Source: Bradyrhizobium glycinis (GTDB lineage: Bacteria > Pseudomonadota > Alphaproteobacteria > Rhizobiales > Xanthobacteraceae). Taken from it: DNA of 64,000 nt. The translations under genes and the position numbers were made by a program. The stretch spans positions 310,001 to 374,000 of the forward strand of contig NZ_JACCHQ010000002.1 of assembly GCF_016031655.1 (NCBI RefSeq), in the 5' to 3' direction. This document shows positions 43,149-52,553 of this stretch, piece by piece. Every line of letters starts with the position of its first letter. Position 1 is the stretch's first letter. Below the pieces are notes generated by a model, which worked only from the letters and a program-made list of their open reading frames with translations, searched no databases and had not been told where the DNA came from.

Positions 43149-44414
43149 TCAGTTACCTTGCTTGTACGCCGCTTCGATGGCTTTCGCCGCGTTCTGCGGG
43201 CTCATGCTGCCGCCGGCGATCTCGGCCGTGACGTCGTTGACGACGCGGCCGACCGAGGGGCCGAGGCTCTGATCGTAGAAGTTCTGGTGATAGTTGGACT
43301 TCGCCAGGTTGGCCGCGATCTGCTTCATGAAGGCGCTGTTGAGGCCGGCCTCGCCACCTTTGACGACGGGAACGATGAAGTTGCCGGCGGCAAGCCGTGC
43401 CTGCACGTCCTTGGAGATAAAGAATTTCAGGAAGTCGGTGGCTTCCTTGGGCGCCCCCTTGGTGATCAGCCAGCCGGTGATGCCGCCGAGCGTGTCTGAC
43501 GGCGCACCCTTGCCGCCGGGTACGACAGGAAAATCGAACCAGCCGAGCTTGTCGTCGCTGAGACCGACCTTATCGGCGGCGAGCGCGCGCTGGGTGTGGT
43601 AGAAGGACGAGATGGCCAGGATCATCGCGGCCTTGCCGTCACCGAAATAGCCGACGGCCTGCGGGTTCTTGAAGCCGAGGAAGCCGTTCTGGAACGGCTG
43701 GAGATCGACCAGCTGCTTGAACAGCTCGCCGGATTTCTGGAAGGTCTCGCCGGCGAAGCCGCCATTCTCACCCTTCAGTGCTGCATCGAAGGCCGGCTTG
43801 CCGCCGATGCGCACTGCGAGATGCGTCCAGTAGAAATGCAGCGGCCATTTGTCGGCACCGCCAACCACAATCGGCGTAACACCCGCGGCCTTCAGCGTTT
43901 TCACCGCGCCGAGCAGATCGTCCCATGTCTTGATCTTGCTTGCATCGACATTGCCCTTGGCCATCAAATCCTTGTTGTAGAGGAAGCCGACCTGCGATAG
44001 CGCGATCGGAAGTCCAAAGACGCGGCCGTTCTGGGTGAAGGCGGCAAGCGCCGCCGGTGCGATCGTGTCGCTGTAGCCGCCGCTCTTCACTGAATCGGTG
44101 ATGTCTTCCAGGACGCCCGCCTCGACCTGCGTCTTCAACACCCCGCCGGCCCAGCTGTAGATGATGTGTGGACGATCCTTGGATTGCAGGATGGTCGGCA
44201 GCTTGGCCTTGTAGGCCTCGTTCTCGAGGAACTGCATCTCGACCTTCACACCGGGGTGCGACGCCTCATAGTTGCGTGCGACCTCCTCCCAGATCTTCAC
44301 CTGGGCCGGGTTGACCTCGATATGGAGCCATTTCACCGTGGTGTCGGCTGACGCGGAACTGGCCCAAAGCAGGCATGCGACAGCAGCGAGTCCCAGTTTC
44401 CCGAGCAATCTCAT
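43149..44414 (-). CDS. ABC sugar-type extracellular solute-binding protein
   Basis: 421 residues from ATG 44414, with GGGAGGA upstream. Signal peptide MRLLGKLGLAAVACLLWASS ... ASAD, then a family 1 binding protein: TVKWLHIEVNP, EVARNYEASHPGVKVEMQFLE, NGRVFGLPIALSQVGFLYNKDLM and SDTLGGITGWLITKGAPKEATDFLKFF. First gene of the operon. It probably binds a mono- or disaccharide or polyol. Confidence 0.94.
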   Translation of the reverse strand: MRLLGKLGLAAVACLLWASSASADTTVKWLHIEVNPAQVKIWEEVARNYEASHPGVKVEMQFLENEAYKAKLPTILQSKDRPHIIYSWAGGVLKTQVEAGVLEDITDSVKSGGYSDTIAPAALAAFTQNGRVFGLPIALSQVGFLYNKDLMAKGNVDASKIKTWDDLLGAVKTLKAAGVTPIVVGGADKWPLHFYWTHLAVRIGGKPAFDAALKGENGGFAGETFQKSGELFKQLVDLQPFQNGFLGFKNPQAVGYFGDGKAAMILAISSFYHTQRALAADKVGLSDDKLGWFDFPVVPGGKGAPSDTLGGITGWLITKGAPKEATDFLKFFISKDVQARLAAGNFIVPVVKGGEAGLNSAFMKQIAANLAKSNYHQNFYDQSLGPSVGRVVNDVTAEIAGGSMSPQNAAKAIEAAYKQGN

Positions 44415-44578
44415 CACATCCTCCCAACCGACTTTTATTCTTTGACGCAATCCTGCCCTCAATTTTTGAGGTACGCAACACAAAATCTGATCTATGCACC
44501 TCACCAGGGGAATCGCTAAGGTTTGAAAAAAGAGTCGGCCGCGGCCCACCGCGCCGGCCGCAACGAACGAGGTGCCCA

Positions 44579-45337
44579 ATGGCTGCCATCTATTCCGACC
44601 TCGCCGGCAAGGTCGTGCTCGTCACCGGTGGCGCAGCCGGAATTGGCGCTGCGATCGTGCGGCGCTTTGCGCAGCAGAAGTCCAAGGTGGTGTTCTTCGA
44701 CATCAAGATCGACGAGGGACAGCGCCTGGCGCGGGAGCTGTCCGACCAGGGACTGGCCGCCCATTTCCAGCACGTCGATCTCACCGACATCCCCGCGCTG
44801 CGAGCCGGCGTCGTCGCGGCACGCGAGGCTCATGGCCCGATCAACATCCTGATCAACAATGCCGCGCATGACGAGCGGCACAACACCGAGGAGATGACGC
44901 CGGACTATTGGGACGACCGCATCGCGGTGAATCTGAAGCACCAGTTCTTCGCATCACAAGCCGTGTTGCCGGACATGAAGGCGGCCAATGCCGGCGCCAT
45001 CGTGAATTTCGGCTCGGTGTCCTGGATCGCAGGACAAGGCGGTATGGCCGCCTACACCGCTAGCAAGTCAGGCGTGATCGGACTGACGCGCTCGCTCGCG
45101 CGCGACTACGGCCCCTACAACATTCGCGTCAATGCGATCGCACCAGGCTGGATCATGACCGAGCGGCAGCTCGAGAAATGGATGACGCCGGCCGGCGAGA
45201 TCGAGCTGCAGCAGCGACAATGCCTGAAGCGCAGGCTCATGCCGGACGAAGTTGCGAAGTTCACCGTCTTCCTCGCCTCCGACGAGGCTTCCGCCTGCAC
45301 CGCGCAGCACTACATCGTCGATGGTGGCTGGGTCTGA
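44579..45337 (+). CDS. Short-chain dehydrogenase/reductase
   Basis: 252 residues from ATG 44579 (GAGG 7 bases upstream). Classical SDR: cofactor motif TGGAAGIG, NNAA (where NNAG is usual), Ser in FGSVSW, and YTASK (YxxxK). Probably an NAD(P)-dependent sugar or polyol dehydrogenase, and divergent from the ABC operon, so likely part of the same pathway. Confidence 0.92.
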   Translation: MAAIYSDLAGKVVLVTGGAAGIGAAIVRRFAQQKSKVVFFDIKIDEGQRLARELSDQGLAAHFQHVDLTDIPALRAGVVAAREAHGPINILINNAAHDERHNTEEMTPDYWDDRIAVNLKHQFFASQAVLPDMKAANAGAIVNFGSVSWIAGQGGMAAYTASKSGVIGLTRSLARDYGPYNIRVNAIAPGWIMTERQLEKWMTPAGEIELQQRQCLKRRLMPDEVAKFTVFLASDEASACTAQHYIVDGGWV

Positions 45338-45397
45338 GATGCCTTGAGGATCAGTCGGAAAATCTCATCCGGACGCGGCCGCGCGAAGCTCACGAGG

Positions 45398-45634
45398 TCA
45401 AGGACGCGATGGATCCGGGCGGTGGTCGAGAGCGGCTGGCGCCGTGGTCGCGCGAGGCCGACCGATGCCCTCGCTCAACGTCTTGCCGCTGGCGACATTG
45501 ACGAAGTGCAGCGAGGCGCAAGCCGGACAGAGGACCGGGACGTGCGTGTCCGCGGCGTCGGAGGCTGTGCCAGGAAGCCAGTGCTGCACGTTCATGCCCG
45601 TGCGGGGGCATTTGAAGACGACGTTGCGCTCCAT
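45398..45634 (-). CDS. Small zinc-ribbon-like protein
   Basis: 78 residues from ATG 45634. A knuckle FKCPRTG near residues 7-13 and a second LCPACASLHFVNVASGKTL give C-x2-T ... C-x2-C plus His. This matches small Bradyrhizobium proteins with CPRT ... CxxC-xxx-H that are probably structural zinc binders. No obvious ribosome binding site, start by ATG position. Function unknown. Confidence 0.65.
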   Translation of the reverse strand: MERNVVFKCPRTGMNVQHWLPGTASDAADTHVPVLCPACASLHFVNVASGKTLSEGIGRPRATTAPAALDHRPDPSRP

Positions 45635-46145
45635 GCTGTAGATATGGGCCCGGCGCGGCGACCAAGAAATTGCGGGCCAATACTTACGCAGATGTCCTGA
45701 ACGGATTGGCGCGGGAAGCCGCCAAGACATCGCGCAGCGCTTGTGAGCGGGTTGCCAATCGAGAAGCGTTCGGTCGAACGCCGCCGCCTTTGAGCTGGAT
45801 CAAGACATGTTTGTAACGCTGACGCTAGCCTTGTGTCGGCATCGGGAACGCTTTTTCGAGGTCCCCTTTGCCGGAGCGAGCGACGTTTGGATTCGAGGCC
45901 TTCCCGGCGCCGCTTTCACGGATGAGTGCAGAAGACCGCGAACATGGAGCAGGCCGGAGAGCGGCTCCGCCGGAGAGTTCGATGGAACGAAGATCGGCAG
46001 CGCGGGTTTGCTGGACGAGTTCAGACCCTGGATGGAAGAGCCACGCGAACAATCGGCCTCGGCGCTCCCATCGAGCCCGGGGCCGATTTTCGTCGAAGCC
46101 AGAGCATGGTCTGGACAAGGGAGGACGCCAATCAGGAGAACCGAC
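45635..46145. other. Intergenic region, no convincing gene
   Basis: 511 bases. Several frames are open on both strands as expected from GC content, but none has a good start or recognisable protein; the frame upstream of the 46146 gene is Arg-rich and looks non-coding. Confidence 0.4.
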
Positions 46146-46424
46146 ATGCTTGCCGACATCCAAACCGCCGACCTCACCGAGGTCGTGCGCTACGCCCTGG
46201 AGACGACCCGTGCGACGACAGCCTGCCCGTTCCATTGGGACGTGATCATCCGCATCGGAGATGACGCCGCCGAGAGTCACGCCTTCGAGCGCGCCAAGCG
46301 AATCGTCAGATGCGACGGCACGGAATGGGACAAGGAGGCTCTCAGGGCCGAGCTCGGCCGTCAGCTCGGCGCAGCCGCCGACGGCCGCTGCCCGAAGTGC
46401 GATCCGACGGCCTCTTGCACCTAG
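46146..46424 (+). CDS. Small hypothetical protein with C-terminal Cys pair
   Basis: 92 residues from ATG 46146, AGGAGA 7 bases upstream. Soluble, with an N-terminal acidic helix, HWDVIIRIGDDAAESHAFERA, and a C-terminal CPKCDPTASC motif. No family recognised. Confidence 0.6.
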   Translation: MLADIQTADLTEVVRYALETTRATTACPFHWDVIIRIGDDAAESHAFERAKRIVRCDGTEWDKEALRAELGRQLGAAADGRCPKCDPTASCT

Positions 46425-46524
46425 CGCGCCGCGATTTGCCGGATTTTGCGGCGGCGCCACGCGTCGGGGACGAGCCAGTGCAGTTCGACCCGCTCCGGCG
46501 GCTTAACTTGTGTGAAGGCCGCAG

Positions 46525-46761
46525 ATGGAATTGGCACCTAGCCTGAACGACACGCGTCGTGCATCAGAGGTCGGAATTCCCGTGAAAGTGACAAAGCCGA
46601 TCGCCTCCATCATGCGCGGGAGATCCAAGACCGATACTCCGTCGCCGGACGGGGACGACGAATGTCAGCTGCCGTCATCGGCCGAGAGGCGTCAGGTCGT
46701 CGACGAGTACGCCGAGAATTTGCGGAAGATCATCCGAAGGCTGCTTGGAAGGCCGAACTGA
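46525..46761 (+). CDS. Small hypothetical protein
   Basis: 78 residues from ATG 46525 (GAAGG 6 bases upstream); a GTG at 46582 is an alternative start. The C-terminal helix SSAERRQVVDEYAENLRKII then RRLLGRPN resembles small conserved rhizobial proteins with ERR..IDEYxxxLRxIIxxL. Function unknown. Confidence 0.5.
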   Translation: MELAPSLNDTRRASEVGIPVKVTKPIASIMRGRSKTDTPSPDGDDECQLPSSAERRQVVDEYAENLRKIIRRLLGRPN

Positions 46762-46864
46762 CAGCGCTTAGGCGCATCCTTGGGCGCTTTGCGGCAAGGG
46801 AGCAGTTCGAAGTTGCCATTTGAATGTCGCCCTTCGCCGCGCAGCCGGGCCGCCGGTTCGGCCT

Positions 46865-47092
46865 TCAGGGTGGTGCGGCCGCGCCGGGATAGACCGGCTC
46901 GCGATGAACTTCGCGGCCGCTCTCGTCGATGACGACGATCTGAAGTCTGGGATGACCCTGCGGCTTGTCTCGGCGCACCTGGTCGGCAAGGCCCTTGCTG
47001 TGAGCGATGGCGGCGCCGTCCGTCGCAAGCTCCAGCCCCTCCTTGTCCCGGACCGGCACGCCGTCCCTGATATCGAAGTAATAGGTGGGCAT
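46865..47092 (-). CDS. DUF6894-type small protein
   Basis: 75 residues from ATG 47092, AAGGAG 5 bases upstream. The pattern MPTYYFDIRDGVPVRDKEGLELATDGAAIAHS fits the DUF6894 family (MPRYFFDxxDG...RDxEGxEL). These proteins are abundant and uncharacterised in rhizobia. A FixK/FNR-type box with a well-placed -10 lies upstream, suggesting micro-oxic expression (inference). Confidence 0.8.
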   Translation of the reverse strand: MPTYYFDIRDGVPVRDKEGLELATDGAAIAHSKGLADQVRRDKPQGHPRLQIVVIDESGREVHREPVYPGAAAPP

Positions 47093-47201
47093 CGGCTCCT
47101 TCCCACGGTAAGGTCATGAAGAAGGGAGCTGCCGAGATGCAGGGGCTTGGATCTCGGCAGCGACTTGGCAACGTAACCGTGGGCCGAGTTACGCAAATCG
47201 T

Positions 47202-47242
47202 ATGTTAGCGGTCTTGTCCACCTCGAACTTGATCCGGATCAA
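47202..47242 (-). promoter_or_regulatory. FixK/FNR box and -10 upstream of DUF6894 gene
   Basis: TTGATCCGGATCAA (47229-47242) is a perfect FNR/FixK palindrome (TTGAT-N4-ATCAA). On the minus strand a -10-like TAACAT (47207-47202) follows after 21 bases, the spacing expected for a class II activated promoter, and the DUF6894 ATG is about 110 bases further. Confidence 0.55.
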
Positions 47243-47327
47243 GTCCGGTCCGGCGGGCTGCGGCGAATGGGAGAGCCCGAATCCAGTCGACCGGCCTTGC
47301 GGTCTGTTCAATGATTTCAAACCGCGT

Positions 47328-47768
47328 TTACTCATCCAGCAGCTTGGCCACACGACGCAGGCCGAGCAGATAACCCTGGGTGCCGAAGCCTGCGATGACT
47401 CCATCAGCTCGTTTGGAGACAAACGAGTGGTGGCGGAATTCCTCGCGCTTGTGCACGTTGGAAATGTGCACCTCGATCACTGTGCCCTCGAACGTATTCA
47501 AAGCATCCAGGATGGCGACCGACGTATGGGTGAAAGCCGCGGGATTCATCACGATGCCGGCAGCCGTCTCGCGCGCCTCGTGGATCCAGTCGATCAGCTC
47601 GTATTCTCTGTTGGATTGATGGAAACGAATCTCCAGGCCAAGCTCCCTGGCTAGCGCCCGGCAATCCCGCTCCACGTCCGCAAGTGTCTCGTGACCGTAG
47701 ATGTGGGGCTGGCGCTTGCCGAGCAGGTTGAGATTTGGCCCGTTCAGGACGTAGACAAGACGGCTCAT
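47328..47768 (-). CDS. aroQ: Type II 3-dehydroquinate dehydratase
   Basis: 146 residues, interconverts 3-dehydroquinate and 3-dehydroshikimate. Family motifs: [10 protein letters not shown] at 8-17, catalytic Tyr24 within RQPHIYG, N75 in [11 protein letters not shown]101 in VHISN and R112. All catalytic residues are present; in place of the common Glu at RQPEIYG there is His22. Last gene of the minus-strand cluster, after the ABC ATPase with 13 bases between. Since it sits with transport and catabolic genes, a degradative (quinate/shikimate) role is more likely than biosynthesis. Confidence 0.93.
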   Translation of the reverse strand: MSRLVYVLNGPNLNLLGKRQPHIYGHETLADVERDCRALARELGLEIRFHQSNREYELIDWIHEARETAAGIVMNPAAFTHTSVAILDALNTFEGTVIEVHISNVHKREEFRHHSFVSKRADGVIAGFGTQGYLLGLRRVAKLLDE

Positions 47769-47781
47769 GGACGTACTCCGT

Positions 47782-48528
47782 TCAGTGATGGGCAAGGATT
47801 TCGCCAAGGAACTGCCTGGTGCGGGCGTGCTGGGGATTGCGGAAGAAAGCCTCGGGCGCGCCTTCTTCGATGATCTGGCCTTCGGCCATGAAGATGACCC
47901 GGTCGGCAACCTGGCGGGCAAAGCCCATCTCGTGGGTGACGCAAATCATGGTCATGCCGTCATTGGCGAGGCCTATCATCGTATCGAGCACCTCCTTGAC
48001 CATCTCAGGATCGAGCGCCGAGGTCGGCTCGTCGAACAGCATCACCTTGGGCTGCATGCAGAGCGCACGCGCGATCGCGACACGCTGTTGTTGACCGCCG
48101 GAAAGTTGAGCCGGATACTTCTCGGCCTGATCACCGATGCGTACGCGCTCGAGATATTTTCGCGCGGTCGCTTCCGCCTCACTCTTGCTGGCACGACGCG
48201 CGCGAATAGGGGCGAGTGTACAGTTCTGCAACACCGTCATATGCGGAAAAAGGTTGAAGCTCTGAAAGACCATGCCGACGTCCTGACGTACGACATCGAT
48301 AGCCTTGATGCTGTCGTCCAGCCGATGGCCGTTCACCACGATGCTGCCCTGCTGGATCGGCTCCAGGCGGTTGATACAGCGGATCAGCGTCGACTTGCCT
48401 GAACCGGACGGACCGCAGAGCACGATCTTTTCACCTCTGCGCACGGTGAGATCGACGTTGCGGAGGGCTTGGTACCCGCCGTACCACTTCTGCACGCCCT
48501 TCATTTCGATCAGGATCTGGTCCTGCAT
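47782..48528 (-). CDS. Polar amino-acid-type ABC transporter ATPase
   Basis: 248 residues. Walker [10 protein letters not shown], signature [17 protein letters not shown], Walker [15 protein letters not shown] and the H-loop CVTHEMGF, as in GlnQ/HisP proteins. Energises the importer encoded upstream. The substrate is not necessarily an amino acid. Confidence 0.95.
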   Translation of the reverse strand: MQDQILIEMKGVQKWYGGYQALRNVDLTVRRGEKIVLCGPSGSGKSTLIRCINRLEPIQQGSIVVNGHRLDDSIKAIDVVRQDVGMVFQSFNLFPHMTVLQNCTLAPIRARRASKSEAEATARKYLERVRIGDQAEKYPAQLSGGQQQRVAIARALCMQPKVMLFDEPTSALDPEMVKEVLDTMIGLANDGMTMICVTHEMGFARQVADRVIFMAEGQIIEEGAPEAFFRNPQHARTRQFLGEILAHH

Positions 48529-48583
48529 GCTGGTCTCCGCCGTTGGGCGGCGGCCAACGCAGATCGCGTCGGCCGCGCAGTGG

Positions 48584-49411
48584 CTACTGGACGGTGAAGG
48601 GAACGCCGGGGACAGAATCGGGGAAGACTGGCACCGGGACCTTCATCCATTTGGCGTAGAAAGCGGCCAACTTGCCGTTCGACTTGATCTGGTCGATGAA
48701 CTTGTTGGCCGTCTCGTTCCACTCCTTGTCGCCCAGGCGCGTGCAGGCTCCGTTGTACAAGGCGGTGAAGTGAAGCTTGGGCTCGAACCCGAGTTCGGGC
48801 TTTGCGGCGTTGAGACGCTGGGGATAAAACAAGTTCGCGCCGACCGCCTGGACCTGGCCGGAGAGCAGCGCCTGGATGGTAGCCGCGTCATCGTCGAACC
48901 TGCGGATCTCGGTCCCGGACGGGGCGTTGTTGGTCACCTGAGTATCCTGCGTGGAGGACCTGGGAACGCCGATGACGAATTTCCTCATGTCGGCATTGCT
49001 GTTGATCGGCGTTGCCTGGGCGGCGACCAGCGTGATCTCGTTGGCGACATAGGGTTTGGAATACTGCACCGCCTTTGCGCGCTCGGGCAGCATGGCCATG
49101 GTGGCGAACAGAATGTCGACGCGGCCTGTGGTCAGCGCGGGAATACGATTGGCCACCGCCAGCGGGACGAACTCGGCCTTCACGCCGAGATATTCAGCGA
49201 AAGCGCGGCCCATGTCCGCATCGATGCCATCCTGCTTTCCCGAGCTATCGACATAGCCCCACGGTGGATTGTCGCCCTGAATGCCGATGACGACGACGCC
49301 CTTCTTCTTGACGTCTTCCAGAGTGCCCGCCTGCGACTTGTCTGCCATGGCGATTGCCCCGAGCGTCAGCAGCGCAATGCCGAGCTGGCGACGACTGAGT
49401 GAAAACAACAT
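48584..49411 (-). CDS. Periplasmic solute-binding protein, family 3
   Basis: 275 residues. Signal peptide with [20 protein letters not shown]; the SBP_bac_3 domain starts [21 protein letters not shown] and carries [19 protein letters not shown] and [15 protein letters not shown]. Ligand-binding Arg of the amino-acid family (RAKAVQYS... region) is present. Follows the two permeases in the operon. Confidence 0.93.
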   Translation of the reverse strand: MLFSLSRRQLGIALLTLGAIAMADKSQAGTLEDVKKKGVVVIGIQGDNPPWGYVDSSGKQDGIDADMGRAFAEYLGVKAEFVPLAVANRIPALTTGRVDILFATMAMLPERAKAVQYSKPYVANEITLVAAQATPINSNADMRKFVIGVPRSSTQDTQVTNNAPSGTEIRRFDDDAATIQALLSGQVQAVGANLFYPQRLNAAKPELGFEPKLHFTALYNGACTRLGDKEWNETANKFIDQIKSNGKLAAFYAKWMKVPVPVFPDSVPGVPFTVQ

Positions 49412-49462
49412 GAAATTCCTCCTCCTTGTGATGGCTGTATTGATTGAGCAGGTGCGCCGTTC

Positions 49463-50119
49463 CTACCTCTGACTGGCCAGGGCGAGCCTGGCTTCCATCC
49501 GACTGCCCCACCACGAGAGTGGCCAGCAGAGGATGAAATACATTGCGCCGACCACCCCGAAGACGAGCAACGGCTGGAAGGTCTGGTTCGATACGATCTG
49601 GCCGGCCCGAGCGAGCTCGATGAAGCCGACGATGGCGGCGAGCGACGTGCCCTTGATGAGCTGAACGAGATAGCCGATGGTTGCCGGCAGCGAGATGCGG
49701 ATCGCCTGCGGCAGCACGATGTCGCGCATGCGCGACGAATAGTGCAATCCAAGCGCCATCGCCCCCTCGGTCTGGCCGCGCGGCACGGCCTGGATCGCTC
49801 CGCGCCAGATCTCTCCAAGAAAGGCGGAGGCATTCACGGTAAAACCGATCGCCACCGCGACGAACGCGTCGAGCTTCAGCCCGGTCAGCGCCAATCCGTA
49901 GTACACGACGAAAAGCTGCAGCAGCAGCGGAGTGCCCTGGAATATCCCGATGTAAATGCGGATGACCCATTCCACGCCCTTGTGACCACAGGTGCGCAGC
50001 AATGCGACGGCCAGCCCCGCCGTGCAGCCGCCCACGAACGCGACCAGCGTCAACAGCATCGTCCATTGCAGCCCACGCAGCAGGAAGCCGAACTCGGCAA
50101 GACCAAAATGCGGTGCCAT
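49463..50119 (-). CDS. ABC permease (HisM/GlnP-like), second
   Basis: 218 residues from ATG 50119 (GGGAGAG about 6 bases upstream). Five membrane segments and the conserved loop QTEGAMALGLHYSSRMRDIVLPQAIRISLP. Second permease of the importer, forming a heterodimer with the preceding gene product. Confidence 0.93.
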   Translation of the reverse strand: MAPHFGLAEFGFLLRGLQWTMLLTLVAFVGGCTAGLAVALLRTCGHKGVEWVIRIYIGIFQGTPLLLQLFVVYYGLALTGLKLDAFVAVAIGFTVNASAFLGEIWRGAIQAVPRGQTEGAMALGLHYSSRMRDIVLPQAIRISLPATIGYLVQLIKGTSLAAIVGFIELARAGQIVSNQTFQPLLVFGVVGAMYFILCWPLSWWGSRMEARLALASQR

Positions 50120-50132
50120 GATGATCTCTCCC

Positions 50133-50801
50133 TCAGCGCGTCGGATATGAGAAGAAGCGGTGAGAGATGACCGCAAAGCCCAGCATCAACAGCCAGGAGA
50201 TCGCGAGGTAGAGGAAGGTGACGGAGAAATAGACCTCGAAGCTGCGGAACGTGTCGCTTTCGATTCGCTGCGCAACCGACGTCAGTTCGTAGGCCGACAC
50301 CGCCGAACAGATCGATGAGGTCAACGTCAGCATGATGAACTGCCCCGTGAGCGAGGGATAGATCGCACGAAGCGCGGGCTTGAGCACGATGAACCGGAAC
50401 ACCTGCCCTTTGTGCAGGCCGAGCGCGTAGCCGGCTTCTATTTGTCCCTTATGGAGGGATTGCACGCCGCCGCGGATGATCTCGATGGCATAGGCGCCGC
50501 CATTGACCCCGAGCGCGATGATGGCGGTGACTGTCGGATTGAGCTTCAATCCGACGAGCGGCAGGGCAAAGAACAGAAAGAAGATCTGCACCAGGAAGGG
50601 CGTATTGCGCACGACCTCGACGAAGCCGATCACGAGAGCACGCAACCAGGCCGCCTTCGAATCGCGTGCCGCGACGCCGGCGACACCGATCATCATCGCG
50701 AGCGTCATGCCGGCAAGCGCCAGGCCCAACGTACCCACGCACCCCCACAGCAGCGCGGGCATGGCATGCCAAACCACCGAGAAATCGAGCGTATAGCCCA
50801 T
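50133..50801 (-). CDS. ABC permease (HisQ/GlnP-like), first
   Basis: 222 residues. Membrane segments and loop KGQIEAGYALGLHKGQVFRFIVLKPALRAIYP; also VVRNTPFLVQIFFLFFALP, typical of polar amino-acid permeases. Precedes its partner by 13 bases. Confidence 0.93.
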   Translation of the reverse strand: MGYTLDFSVVWHAMPALLWGCVGTLGLALAGMTLAMMIGVAGVAARDSKAAWLRALVIGFVEVVRNTPFLVQIFFLFFALPLVGLKLNPTVTAIIALGVNGGAYAIEIIRGGVQSLHKGQIEAGYALGLHKGQVFRFIVLKPALRAIYPSLTGQFIMLTLTSSICSAVSAYELTSVAQRIESDTFRSFEVYFSVTFLYLAISWLLMLGFAVISHRFFSYPTR

Positions 50802-50852
50802 CTTGCGTTTCCTCTCGGGCGTTGTACGTGCCGCTCGCCCATCGGCCGGGTG

Positions 50853-51716
50853 TCACCCTCCCAGGGATGCAAAAGTGGCGAAGAAAACGTCCGGATCGGG
50901 CGAGATGCCCGTGAACAGGCGGAATGCTTCGGTGCCCTGGAAGATCGCCATGCCGCCACCATCGACGGTGCGGCAGCCGAGGGCACGCGCCGTACGCAGC
51001 AATGCGGTTTCCAGCGGGAAGTAGACGATCTCAGCGACCCATAGATCAGGACGCAGCAGCGCCGTCGGCAGCGGTGTGCCCGGATATTTGTCCATGCCGA
51101 TCGGCGTGGCGTTGACAATTCCGTCCGCGGCAGCAACGGCGGCTGCAACATCCTGGCCGGCCCTCAAGCGCCCTTCTGCAAATCGGGGCGACAAGCTATC
51201 CACCAAACTCTGCGCTTTGGCCAAGTCGACGTCGACAATGGTCAATTCCTGCACGCCGAGCTTCATCAGCGCGAAAGCGACCGCCGCGCCTGCGCCGCCG
51301 GCGCCGAATTGGACGACGCGACCGAGCGATGCACCTTGCATGTTGCGGCGAAAGTTCTCGGCGAAGCCGAACCAGTCGGTGTTGTGGCCGGTCATTCGAC
51401 CATTCCTGATGACCACGGTGTTCACGGCACCAAGCGCCTCCGCGTCAGGCGAAAGCTCGTCCAAGAGCGGGAGGATCGCTTGCTTGCAGGGATGGGTCAC
51501 GTTCAACCCGACAAAGCCCATCCGCCTTGCCGCGGTGAGCAATTCCGGCAATGCCTCCACGCCGAGCTTCAACTCGGCCAGATCGATCTTCTTGTAGAGA
51601 TAGCGGATGCCGGCAGCATCAGCGGCCGCTTCGTGCATGGGCGGGGTGCGGGACGCCGCGATGCCGCTGCCGATCAGGCCGACGAGAAAGCTGGATCTCG
51701 GATGGATGCTCGGCAT
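50853..51716 (-). CDS. Quinate/shikimate dehydrogenase, likely NAD-dependent
   Basis: 287 residues of the AroE/YdiB/QsuD family. The start VGLIGSGIAASRTPPMHE and NVTHPCKQAI (catalytic Lys) are intact; HNTDWFGF follows. In the Rossmann domain, FGAGGAGAAVAFALM and a strand ending VDVD have an Asp where the NADP-specific AroE has an Arg/Thr; this favours NAD. Together with its catabolic neighbours it is likely a quinate or shikimate oxidising enzyme. Six bases separate it from the second paralogue. Confidence 0.88.
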   Translation of the reverse strand: MPSIHPRSSFLVGLIGSGIAASRTPPMHEAAADAAGIRYLYKKIDLAELKLGVEALPELLTAARRMGFVGLNVTHPCKQAILPLLDELSPDAEALGAVNTVVIRNGRMTGHNTDWFGFAENFRRNMQGASLGRVVQFGAGGAGAAVAFALMKLGVQELTIVDVDLAKAQSLVDSLSPRFAEGRLRAGQDVAAAVAAADGIVNATPIGMDKYPGTPLPTALLRPDLWVAEIVYFPLETALLRTARALGCRTVDGGGMAIFQGTEAFRLFTGISPDPDVFFATFASLGG

Positions 51717-51722
51717 CGTCGT

Positions 51723-52550
51723 TCAGCTCAATGGCACGGTCAGTTCGGCGATGACCTGAGCCGTGCTCGGTCGAATACCGCGCCACCAGGCAAAAGCTTC
51801 GGCCGCCTGCTCCACCAGCATGCCGACGCCATCGGCCAGCCTGACGACACCTTCGGCGCGGGCCGCTTGCAGAAAGGGAGTCAGCCCTTTGCCATAGGCG
51901 AGTTCGTAGGCCAGCTCCGCACCGCGGAAGACATTGCCTGGAAGCGGCGGCATTTCACCGCGCAGGCTGGCCGACGTCGCGTTGACCACGACGTCATAGC
52001 CTTCGGCAAGATCGGCCAGCTCGGCATAGCCGCTGACGATCAGGGGACCACAGCCGGCAAACTCTTCAGCCAATGCCACCGCTTTCGACAGCGTTCGGTT
52101 GACCAGAACCAGCTCGGATGGCTCCTGGCGCAGGAACGGCAGCAGCGCGCCGCGCGCCGCTCCTCCGGCGCCGAGCATCAGGACGCGGCGGCCGGCCAGT
52201 TTGCGGCCGAGATTGACAGTGATGTCACGCACGAGGCCGACCCCGTCGAAATTCTCGCCGATGATCCGATCACCGACGAACTTCAGGCAGTTTGCGGCGC
52301 CAGCTCGCTCCGCGCTTTCTGAAAGCTCGTTGGCGTATTCGAAGGCATCGAGCTTGAACGGAGCGGTGATGTTCAGCCCCTTGGCGCCCTCTGTCCGGAA
52401 TTGATCAACCCGTTCGTTGAAGCCATCGAGTGGTGCCTCGATCGCCTCATAGACAAGATCCTGTCCCGTCATTCTGGCGAAAGTGCCATGGATGAGGGGT
52501 GATTTGCTGAAGCCGATGGGGTTGCCAATCACCGCATAGCGATCGCTCAT
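51723..52550 (-). CDS. aroE: Shikimate dehydrogenase-family protein, NADP-type
   Basis: 275 residues. AVIGNPIGFSKSPLIHGTFA, LNITAPFKLDAFEYA (catalytic Lys), ENFDGVGL and GAGGAARGALLP; the NRT motif after strand 2 (LVNRTLS) is the NADP marker. The C-terminal DGVGMLVEQAAEAFAWW is normal. It is a paralogue of the preceding gene, so one of the pair may act on quinate or a related compound instead of shikimate. It may not be the housekeeping aroE. Confidence 0.88.
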   Translation of the reverse strand: MSDRYAVIGNPIGFSKSPLIHGTFARMTGQDLVYEAIEAPLDGFNERVDQFRTEGAKGLNITAPFKLDAFEYANELSESAERAGAANCLKFVGDRIIGENFDGVGLVRDITVNLGRKLAGRRVLMLGAGGAARGALLPFLRQEPSELVLVNRTLSKAVALAEEFAGCGPLIVSGYAELADLAEGYDVVVNATSASLRGEMPPLPGNVFRGAELAYELAYGKGLTPFLQAARAEGVVRLADGVGMLVEQAAEAFAWWRGIRPSTAQVIAELTVPLS

Positions 52551-52553
52551 GGC

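Noticed and set aside
45807..46145. N-terminal extension of the 46146 gene
   Set aside because: The extension is Arg/Pro-rich without domain and a strong ribosome binding site (AGGAGA) precedes ATG 46146.
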